Positions 1 to 6,364 are shown, numbered from the stretch's first letter. The stretch: DNA of 7,462 nucleotides from an uncultured bacterium (GCA_905215115.1 CAJMOP010000098.1:1-7462), one strand, 5' to 3'. Notes: generated by a model not told the origin, from the sequence alone. Numbers and translations: made by a program.

Positions 1-258
1 GGAGTCGACTCACCCTTGCCGTCTGCTCGCTTCTCATAGGGCAGCCCATCGGAACTGGACGGGCGTCCAATTGCGTGTAATCGCGTCCCAACGCCTTGCT
101 CAAATTCATATAAAATGCGTCCGGAACAAGCGTTGTAAAATCTAGTGATATGAGCATCCCGATTGCTTCCGTGCTTCGATGCTCTCGTCTTTAGCACCCT
201 CCGTTCAGTGGAGGACTGACGGTAGGTGACGTAAAATAAGAAAAGGGGGCAAGCGAAA
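1..258. promoter_or_regulatory. Leader region upstream of the DUF262 gene
   Basis: No convincing complete gene is present. AT-rich -10-like hexamers on the + strand are TATAAA (109-114) and TAAAAT (136-141), but neither has a recognisable -35 at normal spacing, so the promoter is unproven. An imperfect inverted repeat (CAACGCCTTG at 89-98, CAAGCGTTG at 127-135) brackets the first hexamer. Further arms are GAGCATC/GATGCTC (152-158, 178-184), CCTCC/GGAGG (198-202, 210-214) and TCAGT/ACTGA (205-209, 215-219). A small hairpin, TGGAC-GGGC-GTCCA, lies at 56-69. Two minus-strand frames remain open to the left edge (from ATG at 157 and GTG at 198), so the tail of a divergent gene cannot be excluded. 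Confidence 0.4.
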
Positions 259-2382
259 ATGAAGGCAACCGAGGCAAATCTGCTCGACCTTATGGGCGTG
301 GCGAAGATGCAGTTCGTCATTCCCGTGTACCAGCGAGTTTATTCGTGGAGCGTAAAAGAGTGCGAAGTGCTTTGGGATGACGTCATGCGAGCGGGTCGTG
401 ATGACATGCCGCATTTCGTGGGGTCGATGCTTTATATACCTGAGTCCGAGAGCTCGGCCACAAGCATCTCGCGCGTGCTCCTGATCGATGGACAACAGCG
501 CATGACGACGTTCTCATTGATGATTGCCGCCTTAGCTGACTATTTGGAGAGCAATCCGGACAAGGCTGGTTTCCTTGGGGATCTCAAGATCTCGGCTCTG
601 CGAAAGAATTACCTCTTTAACGATGACGACTACAACGGCCTGGCGCGTTACAAGCTGGTGCTTTCGCAGGACGATAAAGAGACGCTGTTCTCAATCGTGT
701 CTGGATTTCCCATGCCAGATGAAAAGTCGGATCGCATTGTCGAGAACCATGCGTTCTTCCGCGAAAAGATGCGGGGTGCCTCATTTGATCCGGCAAGGCT
801 TTGGGCGGGTCTCAACCGTGTGCAGGTCATCGACACTAAACTCACGGCAGGTGTAGACAATGCCCAGCTCATATTTGAGTCTATGAACTCCAAGGGCAAG
901 CCCCTCATGCCCATCGATCTCATACGCAACTATGTTCTTATGTCGCTTCCTAACGACGAACAGACCAAGCTCTACGAGGGCTACTGGCATCCCATTGAGC
1001 GTCTGTTTGGAAAAGGGGGCGAGAGCGAGTTTAACGCCTTCATTTGGTACTGGCTGTGGCTCAAGGTTCCCAATAGGCAGCCAAAGGAGAATGAGGCTTA
1101 TTACGAGTTCAAACGGTATTTTACCGATGACTACGACGGAGACACCGAGAGTCTGCTCAAGGAGTTGCGCGAGTATGCGCAAAGGTATGCCGGCCTGTTC
1201 CGAGACAAAGAAAAGGACGCTGACCTACGTCGGGTGTTCAGCAGAATCGCAAGCCTTGATGTGAGACAGATCAGGCCTCTTTTGATGCTGCTCTACTCGG
1301 TTTACGAGAGAAATAGGCTAGACCGCAACGCGTTCCTTCGCATCTGCGAGACCATCGAGTCGTTTCTGTTTAGACGCGCGGTTTGCGGCAGGCTTACCAC
1401 GGGCTTAAACAACTTTTTTGCAGGCATGTATCGCAACCTGGAGCTTCAAGCCGATATAGAGGAGTACGTTACGGCGATGCTCCTTATCCACAGCAGCGGT
1501 ATGACTGCGTACTTCCCGACAGACGAGCATTTTGTCGAGGAGTTTAAGACGCGCGACTGTTACAACCGCTTCTCCAAAAAGCGCTATTACCTGGAGCGCA
1601 TGGAGAACTGGCACCGCCCGAAGGAGCCCATCTCGGCTGACGATTACCAGATCGAGCACGTCATGCCCCAGACGATCGATGATGAGCACGGCTGGAAGGA
1701 ATCGCTTGGCGAGAACTGGGAAGACATCCACGACAGGCTGTGCAACAACTTGGGAAATCTAACGTTGACGGGCTACAACCAGGAGTACTCAAACCGGTCA
1801 TTCTCAGACAAGCTCAATCTTTCGAACGTGGGATTTATGTGCAGCCCACTCTACCTAAACAAGTCGATCGCCTCGCATGAAAAATGGGGCGAGGAGGAGA
1901 TTAGGCAGCGCGCGGACGAGCTGGCGAAAGAGGCGTGTGAGATATGGAAATATCCCAGCCTTCCGGCAGATGTCGTCGACAAGTATCGTCCTTCTCGCGG
2001 GGAGTCTGACGAGGCGCCTATTTGGACCCTGCAAGAGAACCATCCAACCTTTGCCGAGGGCGGGCTTAATCAAAAATTGTTCGAGGAGATACGCGAGTCT
2101 ATCCTCAACGCCAATCCTTCGTGGGAATCCTATATGGCCAAGTACTATGTAGGATTCAGGTCGGGTAAACGGAAGTTGCATGCCGTGCTGGAAGGCAGGA
2201 CTAGCAACGGCGGCTGGATTGCCGTTGGCTTGGCAAAGAGTGTGGATGATCTAATGGATCCAGAGGACATGTGCCAGGACAAACGCACACAGGGTGGATT
2301 TGGCCCGGGCCTACCGACCTATGTTGCCCTTCGGAATGCCGATGACATTTCCGCGGTGCTCGATCTCATAAAGCAGTGCTAG
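259..2382 (+). CDS. DUF262-DUF1524-DUF5655 protein, GmrSD-like restriction nuclease
   Basis: This 707-aa protein is predicted to be a nucleotide-dependent, modification-sensing DNA nuclease of the GmrSD (type IV restriction) type, acting in the cytoplasm against modified foreign DNA. The N-terminal DUF262 domain shows IPVYQRVYSW (21-30), LIDGQQRMTT (75-84, with the diagnostic DGQQR) and FESMNSKGKPL plus DLIRN (206-224). The DUF1524 HNH/His-Me-finger domain shows IEHVMPQ (465-471, His467) and NNLGNLTL followed by YNQEYSNRSF (496-515). Residues from about 600 to the end resemble DUF5655, a domain of unclear role often joined to such proteins. The ATG start follows AAGGGGG at a 9-base gap. It stands alone, with no methylase or partner beside it. 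Arginine codons include at least twelve AGA/AGG, unlike dpaL in this window, which suggests transfer. The family is secure; the modification sensed and the activity are inferred. Confidence 0.93.
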   Translation: MKATEANLLDLMGVAKMQFVIPVYQRVYSWSVKECEVLWDDVMRAGRDDMPHFVGSMLYIPESESSATSISRVLLIDGQQRMTTFSLMIAALADYLESNPDKAGFLGDLKISALRKNYLFNDDDYNGLARYKLVLSQDDKETLFSIVSGFPMPDEKSDRIVENHAFFREKMRGASFDPARLWAGLNRVQVIDTKLTAGVDNAQLIFESMNSKGKPLMPIDLIRNYVLMSLPNDEQTKLYEGYWHPIERLFGKGGESEFNAFIWYWLWLKVPNRQPKENEAYYEFKRYFTDDYDGDTESLLKELREYAQRYAGLFRDKEKDADLRRVFSRIASLDVRQIRPLLMLLYSVYERNRLDRNAFLRICETIESFLFRRAVCGRLTTGLNNFFAGMYRNLELQADIEEYVTAMLLIHSSGMTAYFPTDEHFVEEFKTRDCYNRFSKKRYYLERMENWHRPKEPISADDYQIEHVMPQTIDDEHGWKESLGENWEDIHDRLCNNLGNLTLTGYNQEYSNRSFSDKLNLSNVGFMCSPLYLNKSIASHEKWGEEEIRQRADELAKEACEIWKYPSLPADVVDKYRPSRGESDEAPIWTLQENHPTFAEGGLNQKLFEEIRESILNANPSWESYMAKYYVGFRSGKRKLHAVLEGRTSNGGWIAVGLAKSVDDLMDPEDMCQDKRTQGGFGPGLPTYVALRNADDISAVLDLIKQC

Positions 2383-2385
2383 GTT

Positions 2386-2414
2386 GAAGGCCGGGAATCT
2401 AATTCTCGGCCTTC
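2386..2414. terminator. Hairpin between convergent genes, possible bidirectional terminator
   Basis: A near-perfect hairpin starts three bases after the DUF262 stop codon. Arms GAAGGCCG and CGGCCTTC extend inward through GGAAT/ATTCT, giving 13 pairs with one G-T and a three-base loop. Neither strand has a clear T-run afterwards. Its position between two convergent genes suggests a role in ending transcription from one or both sides. It is a strong hairpin but a non-canonical intrinsic terminator. Confidence 0.55.
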
Positions 2415-2449
2415 GCCAGCTCGGAATTGCCGATGGCTTATCTGCCCAC

Positions 2450-2872
2450 CTACACCCCCGCAATCCCGCGCGCGGCACTCAGCAGCTCATACTCCCTCTG
2501 GCTCCATTGGCGCAGCTCGGCCGCGCGCACGACATCGCGACACAGGTCCAGGAACACCTCGGCGCCCTCGCAGAAACACTCGCGGGCAAAGTCGCCCGAG
2601 CCGTCCGCAACGCACACGCCGTCGGCGAAGAGCTTCCAGCTGGACGGCTCGCGCGAGTCGTCTCCGAGCAGCTTGATCTGCAACACATGTGGATTGCCGG
2701 CAGCGCAGAGCTCTTCCTCGAGCTTCTGTACCGTAAAGCGCATCTGATAGGAGAGGCTGCTCTTGACCATGGCCGAGGCATAGCCGCTCGGCTCGTCTAG
2801 AAGATGCATTCGCTTTGGCTTGGTTGCTAGGTTGTGGAAATTGCGCTCACTGCGCACAGAGAAATTGTCCAT
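2450..2872 (-). CDS. Hypothetical protein, 140 aa
   Basis: I do not recognise the family and assign no function. The 140-aa product has no signal peptide or membrane segment and should be cytoplasmic. It has a basic N-terminal stretch (ERNFHNLATKPKR, about 9-21), a probably helical centre and a mixed acidic C-terminal half with three cysteines (FCEGAEVFLDLC and nearby). The start is the ATG at 2872, because an ideal AAAGGAG (2878-2884) lies five bases upstream. A longer open frame back to 3115 would run through two terminator-like hairpins and lacks such a site. Codons are GC-rich (CGC, GGC, GAG, CTG), which supports real coding and makes it look more native than the flanking DUF262 and ATPase genes. 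It is convergent with the DUF262 gene and apparently monocistronic. Confidence 0.75.
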   Translation of the reverse strand: MDNFSVRSERNFHNLATKPKRMHLLDEPSGYASAMVKSSLSYQMRFTVQKLEEELCAAGNPHVLQIKLLGDDSREPSSWKLFADGVCVADGSGDFARECFCEGAEVFLDLCRDVVRAAELRQWSQREYELLSAARGIAGV

Positions 2873-2891
2873 ACGGACTCCTTTCATCGAT

Positions 2892-2946
2892 GTTGGCAGG
2901 GCCACCGTGCCTCTTGGCCGGTTGGCGTCGGGATCGTGGAGCCAAC
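2892..2946. repeat. GTTGGC/GCCAAC repeats upstream of the 140-aa gene
   Basis: GTTGGC occurs at 2892-2897 and 2921-2926, and its inverse GCCAAC at 2941-2946. The last two form a 6-bp inverted repeat with a 14-base spacer. They lie 20-75 bases upstream of the minus-strand start codon at 2872, where an operator or promoter would be expected. No clear -10 or -35 box is visible, so a regulatory role is only suggested by position. Confidence 0.3.
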
Positions 2947-2963
2947 TCTCTACCCCGACTCTG

Positions 2964-2990
2964 GATAAAACGCGCCCGCTCCTTGCGGGC
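2964..2990 (-). terminator. Terminator-like hairpin, minus strand
   Basis: Read on the minus strand, GCCCGC-AAGGA-GCGGGC forms a six-pair all-GC stem (2974-2990), followed after three bases by TTTTAT. This is a short intrinsic-terminator shape. It sits upstream of the 140-aa minus-strand gene, so it would separate that gene from any transcript arriving from the right. No gene ending here is visible. Confidence 0.4.
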
Positions 2991-3025
2991 ACGATGGAGT
3001 CTATCAGCGCACGCGGACAGAAATC

Positions 3026-3067
3026 AAGCGCCGCCTGCGAAATGACGCGCGGGCGGCGTTTGTTTTC
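3026..3067 (+). terminator. Rho-independent terminator, plus strand
   Basis: Arms CGCCGCC (3029-3035) and GGCGGCG (3052-3058), extended by one G-T and two A-T pairs, enclose an inner GCG/CGC stem. The tail TTTGTTTT follows directly. This is the best intrinsic terminator in the window. No plus-strand gene ends just before it: the nearest is the DUF262 gene, more than 600 bases upstream and past a minus-strand gene. It may end an unannotated short transcript or insulate the downstream ATPase gene. Confidence 0.6.
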
Positions 3068-3092
3068 GCCAGCTGCTGCTAGGCTTAAATCA

Positions 3093-3206
3093 GGAAAAGT
3101 GTCGAAATTGCCCATGTAAAAGTACGGAAAAGTGTCGTAATATACACTTTAAAACATCGGAAAAATGTCGAAATGAGCATCTAATAACTACGGAAAAGTG
3201 TATCCT
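3093..3206 (+). repeat. Four iteron-like direct repeats, 33-bp period
   Basis: The core GGAAAAGTGTCGAAAT begins at 3093, recurs with small changes at 3126 and 3159, and appears in shortened form (GGAAAAGTGTATCC) at 3192. All three intervals are exactly 33 bases, about three helical turns, so the copies lie near the same face of the DNA. Copies 2-4 are preceded by C, usually TAC. The intervening bases are AT-rich and largely unconserved. The last copy overlaps a possible -10, TATCCT (3201-3206), 35 bases before the ATPase start codon, as expected for an operator array. Confidence 0.85.
3129..3150. promoter_or_regulatory. Inverted repeat nested in the second iteron
   Basis: AAAGTGT (3129-3135) and ACACTTT (3144-3150) are perfect 7-bp inverted arms separated by an AT-rich 8-base spacer (CGTAATAT). 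The left arm is part of the second 33-bp repeat, so the right arm acts as an inverted half-copy. TAATAT or TATACA within 3138-3146 could also serve as a -10, but no -35 is convincing. Confidence 0.4.
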
Positions 3207-3240
3207 AGTGCTAAAACAGCACGTAAAAAGGGGTACGCTT

Positions 3241-4563
3241 ATGCTGCAGAGAAAAGCGAAAGCACAGTTTGAATCTTGGCTTGCCTCGTCGCCTAACAAG
3301 GCTCTTTTGGTCAAGGGCGCCCGACAGGTAGGAAAGTCATATTTGGTCAACGTCTTTGCAAACGAATCGTTCGAAAATGTCGTAACGTTCGACCTTATCG
3401 CCGACGCGTCCGTACGCGATTCGTTTTTGGCGGCGAAAAGTGCGGACGACCTGCTTATGCGCATGTCTATCGCTGCGACGCAGCCGATGGTTGCGAACAA
3501 GACCGTCGTGGTTATCGACGAGGTACAGCGATGCCCCAACGTGGTGACGTTTATCAAATACCTGGTCCAGCGTGGCGACTTTCGATACATCCTTACCGGA
3601 TCGCTCCTTGGCGTTGAGCTCGAGGGCATCGATTCCCTGCCGGTGGGGTATGTCGAGCAGGTCCAGATGTACCCGCTCGACTTTGAGGAGTTTTGCTGGG
3701 CAAATGGCGTTGGTGCCAGCGTGTTTGACATGCTCAGGGGCTGTCTAAAGGATGAGGGGGAGCTTCCCGGCTACCTGTATGACCGCTTGCTCGATCTGTT
3801 CCATCAGTATGTGGTGGTGGGAGGCATGCCTGACGCGGTCAATTCCTTCTTGGCGACGCGCAATGTCAACGAGGTTCGAAACATCCATCGTGATCTTCAT
3901 GCCCTGTATCGCGATGACATCGCAAAGTACGCTCCGCCCGAGCTACGCTTGGTTATTCGCGATATCTATGATTTGATTCCCAGCGAGGCCGGCTCCAAAA
4001 ACAAGCGATTCAAACTGTCATCGATTAACGGTGTCAAACGTTTTTCGCAGGTGACAGATCATTTTCTCTGGTTATCGGAGGCGGGTGTCGCGCTTCCCGT
4101 ATATAACGTAACGGCGCCCGTGGCACCCCTTTTATTGGGGGAGCAGCGAAATCTGTTCAAGCTGTTTTACTTGGATACCGGAATGCTCATGTCGTCGTAT
4201 TCCAAAAGGGTCGCCCAAGGCGTTTTTGATGGGGAGGCGGAGGGCCCCTTTGGCATGAATATGGGGGCGGCGTTTGAGGGCTTCGTTGCCCAAGAGCTCA
4301 AAGCTCATGGATTTAGATTGCGCTACTTTACGTCCAAAAAGGTTGGTGAGCTCGATTTTGTGGAAGAGACGTTCGATGGGGAAGTGCTCGCCATCGAGGT
4401 CAAATCGGGCAAGAGCTTTAAGTCCCACGCGGCGCTCGATAACGCACTGGCAACGAAGGGCTACGTAATCGAGCGCGCCTTGGTACTTGCGGAATGTAAT
4501 CTTCACCGCGATGGTGACGTGCTGTATCTGCCCATCTTTATGGCAGGGCTTTTGGAGCCGTAA
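3241..4563 (+). CDS. AAA+ ATPase with DUF4143 domain (AAA_14 family)
   Basis: A 440-aa P-loop ATPase of the AAA_14/DUF4143 type, widespread in accessory regions; its cellular role is not established. Walker A is GARQVGKS (26-33), Walker B is VVVIDE (89-94) and a sensor-like ILTGS lies at 117-121. The DUF4143 part has KLFYLDTGML, GAAFEGFVAQEL (342-353) and GELDFV followed by AIEVKSGK. Asp372, Glu386 and Lys388 fit the D-x13-ExK pattern of the PD-(D/E)XK nuclease fold. I chose the ATG at 3241 because AAGGGG lies seven bases upstream; an in-frame GTG at 3208 abuts the last iteron and has no ribosome site. It is probably monocistronic and controlled by the repeats in front. Codons are mixed (AGA, CGA and CGT arginines). 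It converges on the next gene with only 37 bases between, where I see no clear terminator. Family secure; nuclease activity inferred. Confidence 0.95.
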   Translation: MLQRKAKAQFESWLASSPNKALLVKGARQVGKSYLVNVFANESFENVVTFDLIADASVRDSFLAAKSADDLLMRMSIAATQPMVANKTVVVIDEVQRCPNVVTFIKYLVQRGDFRYILTGSLLGVELEGIDSLPVGYVEQVQMYPLDFEEFCWANGVGASVFDMLRGCLKDEGELPGYLYDRLLDLFHQYVVVGGMPDAVNSFLATRNVNEVRNIHRDLHALYRDDIAKYAPPELRLVIRDIYDLIPSEAGSKNKRFKLSSINGVKRFSQVTDHFLWLSEAGVALPVYNVTAPVAPLLLGEQRNLFKLFYLDTGMLMSSYSKRVAQGVFDGEAEGPFGMNMGAAFEGFVAQELKAHGFRLRYFTSKKVGELDFVEETFDGEVLAIEVKSGKSFKSHAALDNALATKGYVIERALVLAECNLHRDGDVLYLPIFMAGLLEP

Positions 4564-4600
4564 CGTGCCGCTGGCTCTTCCGGCCCTCACTTAACCCTCG

Positions 4601-5587
4601 CTACTCGTCGTCTCCGTCGTTGGGGTCGCCCTTGAGGGTGTTGATGTCCAGATACTTGTTATCGTCCTCTTTTTGCTGGGTCTCCGACTCCGCTTGGGTG
4701 GGGCCGGAGAACAGATGGAATCCCTCAAACGCAATGACGCCGAGCAGGGCAATGACAATGGCGATAAAGGCAACCTTGACTGCCTGCGGAAATTCCGAGA
4801 AACGCAGCGCCTTTTCCTCGGCGTAATAATCGGCGAAGCGCTCTTCGCCCGTGCTTTTGGTATACGCCGGCGCGGACGCGGCCTCCGGGTCATATTCCGG
4901 TGCAGGCGTGGCAGCGTACGGATCGTTGAGATAATCGCTCGATGCGGTGCCATAATCCTCGGTCTCGATGCGATCGGTGCCAGTATAGCCATCGGAATAA
5001 TCGGAATATGCCGCACCGCCCTCATAGTCCGCGGCGCTCGTGTTGGCGGCAAAAAGCGGGTTAACTGGAACGTCGAGCGCCGGCATGTCGGTAGAGGTCT
5101 CATCCAGATCGGCTGCAGCCCAGGAATCGTAGGCAACCTGATGGGCAACGGGCTCATCGAGCCTTGTGATCGGAGGCTTGCGTGCCGCAGGAACAGGCAA
5201 CTGCTGGGCGCTGTACATAACGGTGCTGTCGGCCGATTTGCCCTGCGTCGCTGCAGCGAGAAATGCCGCCGTCTCGGACGGGTCGCTTGCGGGGTGGGGA
5301 GCGGGCGCGGGCGCCGAAATGGGTGCGGGCGTAGATGCGGGCGTCGAAACAGGCGGCTGCGCAGGAGTCGGCGCAGCCGCGGGCTTAGGCGCAAGTGCGG
5401 GATTGGGGCTTGACGGGCGAGCCCCACCGCCCATGAGTTCGTCGGCGGTCCACGGGCGATCATCCATCACGTCGTCAAGGCTCAGCGAAAACAGGTCGTC
5501 TTCACCCTCATCGAACATGCGGTGCACATGTCCACCAATTGCCGGAATCAATCCGCGACCGGTGCATGATGCCTTGCTCAACGCCAT
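4601..5587 (-). CDS. Pro/Ala-rich protein with one C-terminal membrane span
   Basis: I do not recognise a named family. The 328-aa product has an N-terminal segment with acidic DDLFSLSLDDVMDD (about 30-43), a low-complexity Pro/Ala/Ser linker (57-104), a long Asp/Tyr/Ala-rich disordered stretch (150-250), and one membrane segment at about 270-293 (core VAFIAIVIALLGVIAF). An acidic tail of about 35 residues follows. Lys/Arg before the span and acidic residues after it suggest N-terminus inside and tail outside. There is no N-terminal signal peptide. The start is the ATG at 5587 with AAAGGGTGG (5594-5602) six bases upstream; an open frame back to 5683 lacks such a site. The short N-terminal acidic block could be a protein docking motif, as in cell-envelope or division accessory proteins, but this is speculation. 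It is co-oriented with the PAS-HTH gene, with a 123-base gap that holds its own likely promoter. Confidence 0.85.
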   Translation of the reverse strand: MALSKASCTGRGLIPAIGGHVHRMFDEGEDDLFSLSLDDVMDDRPWTADELMGGGARPSSPNPALAPKPAAAPTPAQPPVSTPASTPAPISAPAPAPHPASDPSETAAFLAAATQGKSADSTVMYSAQQLPVPAARKPPITRLDEPVAHQVAYDSWAAADLDETSTDMPALDVPVNPLFAANTSAADYEGGAAYSDYSDGYTGTDRIETEDYGTASSDYLNDPYAATPAPEYDPEAASAPAYTKSTGEERFADYYAEEKALRFSEFPQAVKVAFIAIVIALLGVIAFEGFHLFSGPTQAESETQQKEDDNKYLDINTLKGDPNDGDDE

Positions 5588-5621
5588 TCTATTCCACCCT
5601 TTCGAAATACTAATGACATCG

Positions 5622-5627
5622 ATTATA
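5622..5627 (-). promoter_or_regulatory. Probable -10 box for the membrane protein gene
   Basis: The minus strand reads a perfect TATAAT here, 34 bases before the start codon at 5587. That spacing allows a short leader with the AAAGGGTGG ribosome site. The expected -35 region (near ACCGAG on the minus strand) matches the consensus poorly, so the promoter may be weak or activator-dependent. Confidence 0.45.
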
Positions 5628-5710
5628 TGGAACTTCCCAAGCGGCTCGGTCTTGGATTCGAGCTTTCCAGAACTCGCGCCCAAAAGGGGAGGGGCAATCT
5701 AGGCGAGTGC

Positions 5711-6364
5711 CTACTTGTCGTCGGCCGCCGCCTTGGCCTCATTGAGGTAGCTATAGAAGCTGTACTTGGAGATGCCAAAGAACTCGCAGGCGCGCTCGCT
5801 CGACTTGGAAATGAGGAAGGCGCCGCGACGGTCGAGGTAGCCAATGGCACGAATGCGCTCGTCTTTGGTCATGAGCGCCGCGGGCTTGCCCACAAACTGC
5901 TCGCACTCGTGCAGCAGGTCCTCGAGCAGGTCGCCGATGTTCTTGGTAATGGGCTCGGGCTCGGTGTAGCCCGTGCCGCCGGTGCCGGTAAAGGCGTCGA
6001 GCGAACGCTCAAAAGCCTTCATAAGCGTAATGTCAAAGTTGATGCCCAAAATGCCGACGGGCTTGCCTTCGTCGTTGCGGATAAAGATGGTCGAGGACTT
6101 GAGCAGCTTGCCATCGGTGGTTTTAGTGAGGTACGGCTCGCGGTCGTGTACGTCGGTGGTGCCCTCGTGCATGGACTCAAACACGATATGGCTGGGGCCG
6201 TCACCCAGTTTGCGCCCGCTGACGTGGCCATTTTCGATCACTACGATGGAGTGGTCCACGTCCTCGGTCTCCAGATCGTGGACGACGACTTCGCAGTTGG
6301 GGCCAAATTGGAGCGCCAGACCGTGTGCAAGGCGCTTGTAAAACTCAATCTGTGCGGGGGTCAT
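5711..6364 (-). CDS. YheO/DauR-type PAS-HTH transcriptional regulator
   Basis: A 217-aa cytoplasmic DNA-binding regulator. Residues about 5-115 match the YheO-like PAS domain (PAS_6), with EVVVHDLETEDVDHSIVVI (25-43), the glycine-rich NGHVSGRKLGD (45-55) and STIFIRNDEGKPVGILGIN (91-109). Residues about 155-213 match the HTH_22 domain, with KDERIRAIGYLDRRGAFL (167-184) and FFGISKYSFYSYLNE as the recognition region (195-209). Length is usual for the family. The start is the ATG at 6364, with AGGAAGG five bases upstream; a GTG at 6394 is possible but less supported. It is divergent from dpaL. DauR, a family member, controls D-arginine catabolism in Pseudomonas, so a small amino-acid-like or nitrogenous ligand and control of dpaL are reasonable inferences. 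The ligand itself is not visible in the sequence. Confidence 0.93.
   Translation of the reverse strand: MTPAQIEFYKRLAHGLALQFGPNCEVVVHDLETEDVDHSIVVIENGHVSGRKLGDGPSHIVFESMHEGTTDVHDREPYLTKTTDGKLLKSSTIFIRNDEGKPVGILGINFDITLMKAFERSLDAFTGTGGTGYTEPEPITKNIGDLLEDLLHECEQFVGKPAALMTKDERIRAIGYLDRRGAFLISKSSERACEFFGISKYSFYSYLNEAKAAADDK

Noticed and set aside
2384..2800. Plus-strand 138-aa frame
   Set aside because: Antisense shadow of the 140-aa minus-strand gene, without a ribosome site and beginning inside the hairpin region.
2873..3115. 81-residue N-terminal extension of the 140-aa protein
   Set aside because: It would translate through two GC-rich terminator-like hairpins and lacks a ribosome site, whereas the internal ATG at 2872 has an ideal AAAGGAG.
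3093..3206. Repeat array as a CRISPR
   Set aside because: Repeat core is only about 12-16 bases with spacers of about 17-20, the last copy is degenerate, and no cas genes are present. Promoter-proximal iterons fit better.
3208..3240. GTG at 3208 as start of the ATPase gene
   Set aside because: It abuts the last repeat and has no ribosome site. ATG at 3241 has AAGGGG at seven bases and puts Walker A at a normal N-terminal distance.
3090..3731. Minus-strand 213-aa frame with repeated RHFS residues
   Set aside because: The repeated residues are the reverse translation of the 33-bp DNA repeats, and the rest is antisense to the well-supported ATPase gene.
4673..5413. Plus-strand 246-aa Arg/Gly-rich frame
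   Set aside because: Antisense of the Pro/Ala-rich linker; its composition is the expected shadow of GC-rich low-complexity codons.
4591..5463. Minus-strand 290-aa Pro/Arg-rich frame
   Set aside because: Alternative frame of the membrane protein gene; it lacks the hydrophobic span and has no ribosome site.
5697..5713. Small hairpin TAGGC-GAGT-GCCTA at the regulator stop codon as a terminator
   Set aside because: Only five base pairs and no T-run on the minus strand, so too weak to call.
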